DNA from: Chara braunii
Taxonomy: Eukaryota > Streptophyta > Charophyceae > Charales > Characeae
Assembly (NCBI GenBank): GCA_003427395.1
Contig: BFEA01000262.1
Coordinates: 426,651 to 452,731 of the forward strand
Direction of reading: 5' to 3'
Length of the DNA: 26,081 nt
The notes below the pieces were generated by a model. The model did no database searches. It had not been told where the DNA came from and saw only the letters and a list, made by a program, of their open reading frames with translations. Both the position numbers and the translations under genes were made by a program. This document shows, one piece after another, positions 25,921 to 26,081 of this stretch; position 1 is the stretch's first letter; each line of letters begins with the position of its first letter.

Positions 25921-25961
<41 letters not shown>
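25619..25961 (+). repeat. Duplicated module (190-bp period), each unit ending in (GA)n
   Basis: CTGATCGGCATTCT.TATCTGG starts at 25619 and 25809. The units share TATGTAGCATCAGGATGA.GTCATCGGATTAGA and TTTCTCATTA.AATCAG, differ by scattered substitutions, and end in GA runs (about 25738-25806 and 25924-25961). The first unit contains the palindrome TGACGTCA, lost in the second. Either downstream non-coding sequence or part of the 3' UTR. Confidence 0.85.
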
Positions 25962-25965
<4 letters not shown>

Positions 25966-26081
25966 GATCACTACATCACCATGACGCCTCTCATGGGTTT
26001 TAATGCGGCCTCCTCCGAATGAGGCTCGGTTGTTCGTATGGCCCTACGGGTACCCCTTTTTTGTCTTTTTTTTTTTTTTTT
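25962..26081. other. Window end, non-coding, terminal T-tract
   Basis: No gene is seen. The sequence ends in T-rich DNA (from about 26058), possibly the tail of a minus-strand retroposon cut by the window edge. Confidence 0.4.

Overview
The window is nuclear DNA of a plant-lineage eukaryote. It shows poly(A)/poly(T)-tailed retroposons, tRNA-derived SINEs, MITEs, long CT/CA/GA/ATC microsatellites, decayed LINE and Ty3/Gypsy elements, and one intact intronless-looking gene for a secreted protein. From memory, the repeat style and the Gypsy-linked proteins (an acidic tract, then a W/E-rich domain ending in a zinc knuckle) resemble the charophyte alga Chara braunii. That assignment is inference, not a database match.

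Layout. 1-1824: non-coding, with a foldback, T-tracts, a short retroposon with a 12-bp target duplication, a MITE remnant and a tRNA-derived SINE. 1825-3643 (-): 3' part of a LINE ORF2, frameshifted. 3644-10464 (-): a defective Ty3/Gypsy element read right to left: gag with zinc knuckle, protease, reverse transcriptase, partial RNase H, no visible integrase, then an extra downstream protein. That protein's frame is split by a 1.84-kb insertion flanked by 10-bp direct repeats. 10465-13600: dense nested small elements, including TA-duplicating foldback MITEs seen at both filled and empty paralogous sites, PIF/Harbinger-like MITEs with 3-bp duplications, and a SINE with a 14-bp duplication. 13901-15982 (-): a broken module with a degenerate CCHC knuckle, coiled coil, SAP-like motif and GIY-YIG-like nuclease, interrupted by a 293-bp near-perfect palindrome. 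17229-18199 (-): two overlapping, lightly damaged ORFs of an unrecognised element. 18200-22100: mostly unassigned, with a long CT repeat. 22100-23830: A-tract insertions, a U6 snRNA-derived pseudogene, SINEs and more MITEs. 24163-25287 (+): the only clearly intact gene, a secreted right-handed beta-helix protein with five coils exactly 26 residues apart. 25331-26081: ATC and GA repeats and a duplicated 190-bp module.

No operon-like logic applies. The window is best read as one host gene at the right end next to a long pile of nested, mostly dead mobile elements. The most useful signals are the internally documented insertion events, the composite ZnK/coiled-coil/SAP/GIY-YIG module, and the strictly periodic beta-helix protein.
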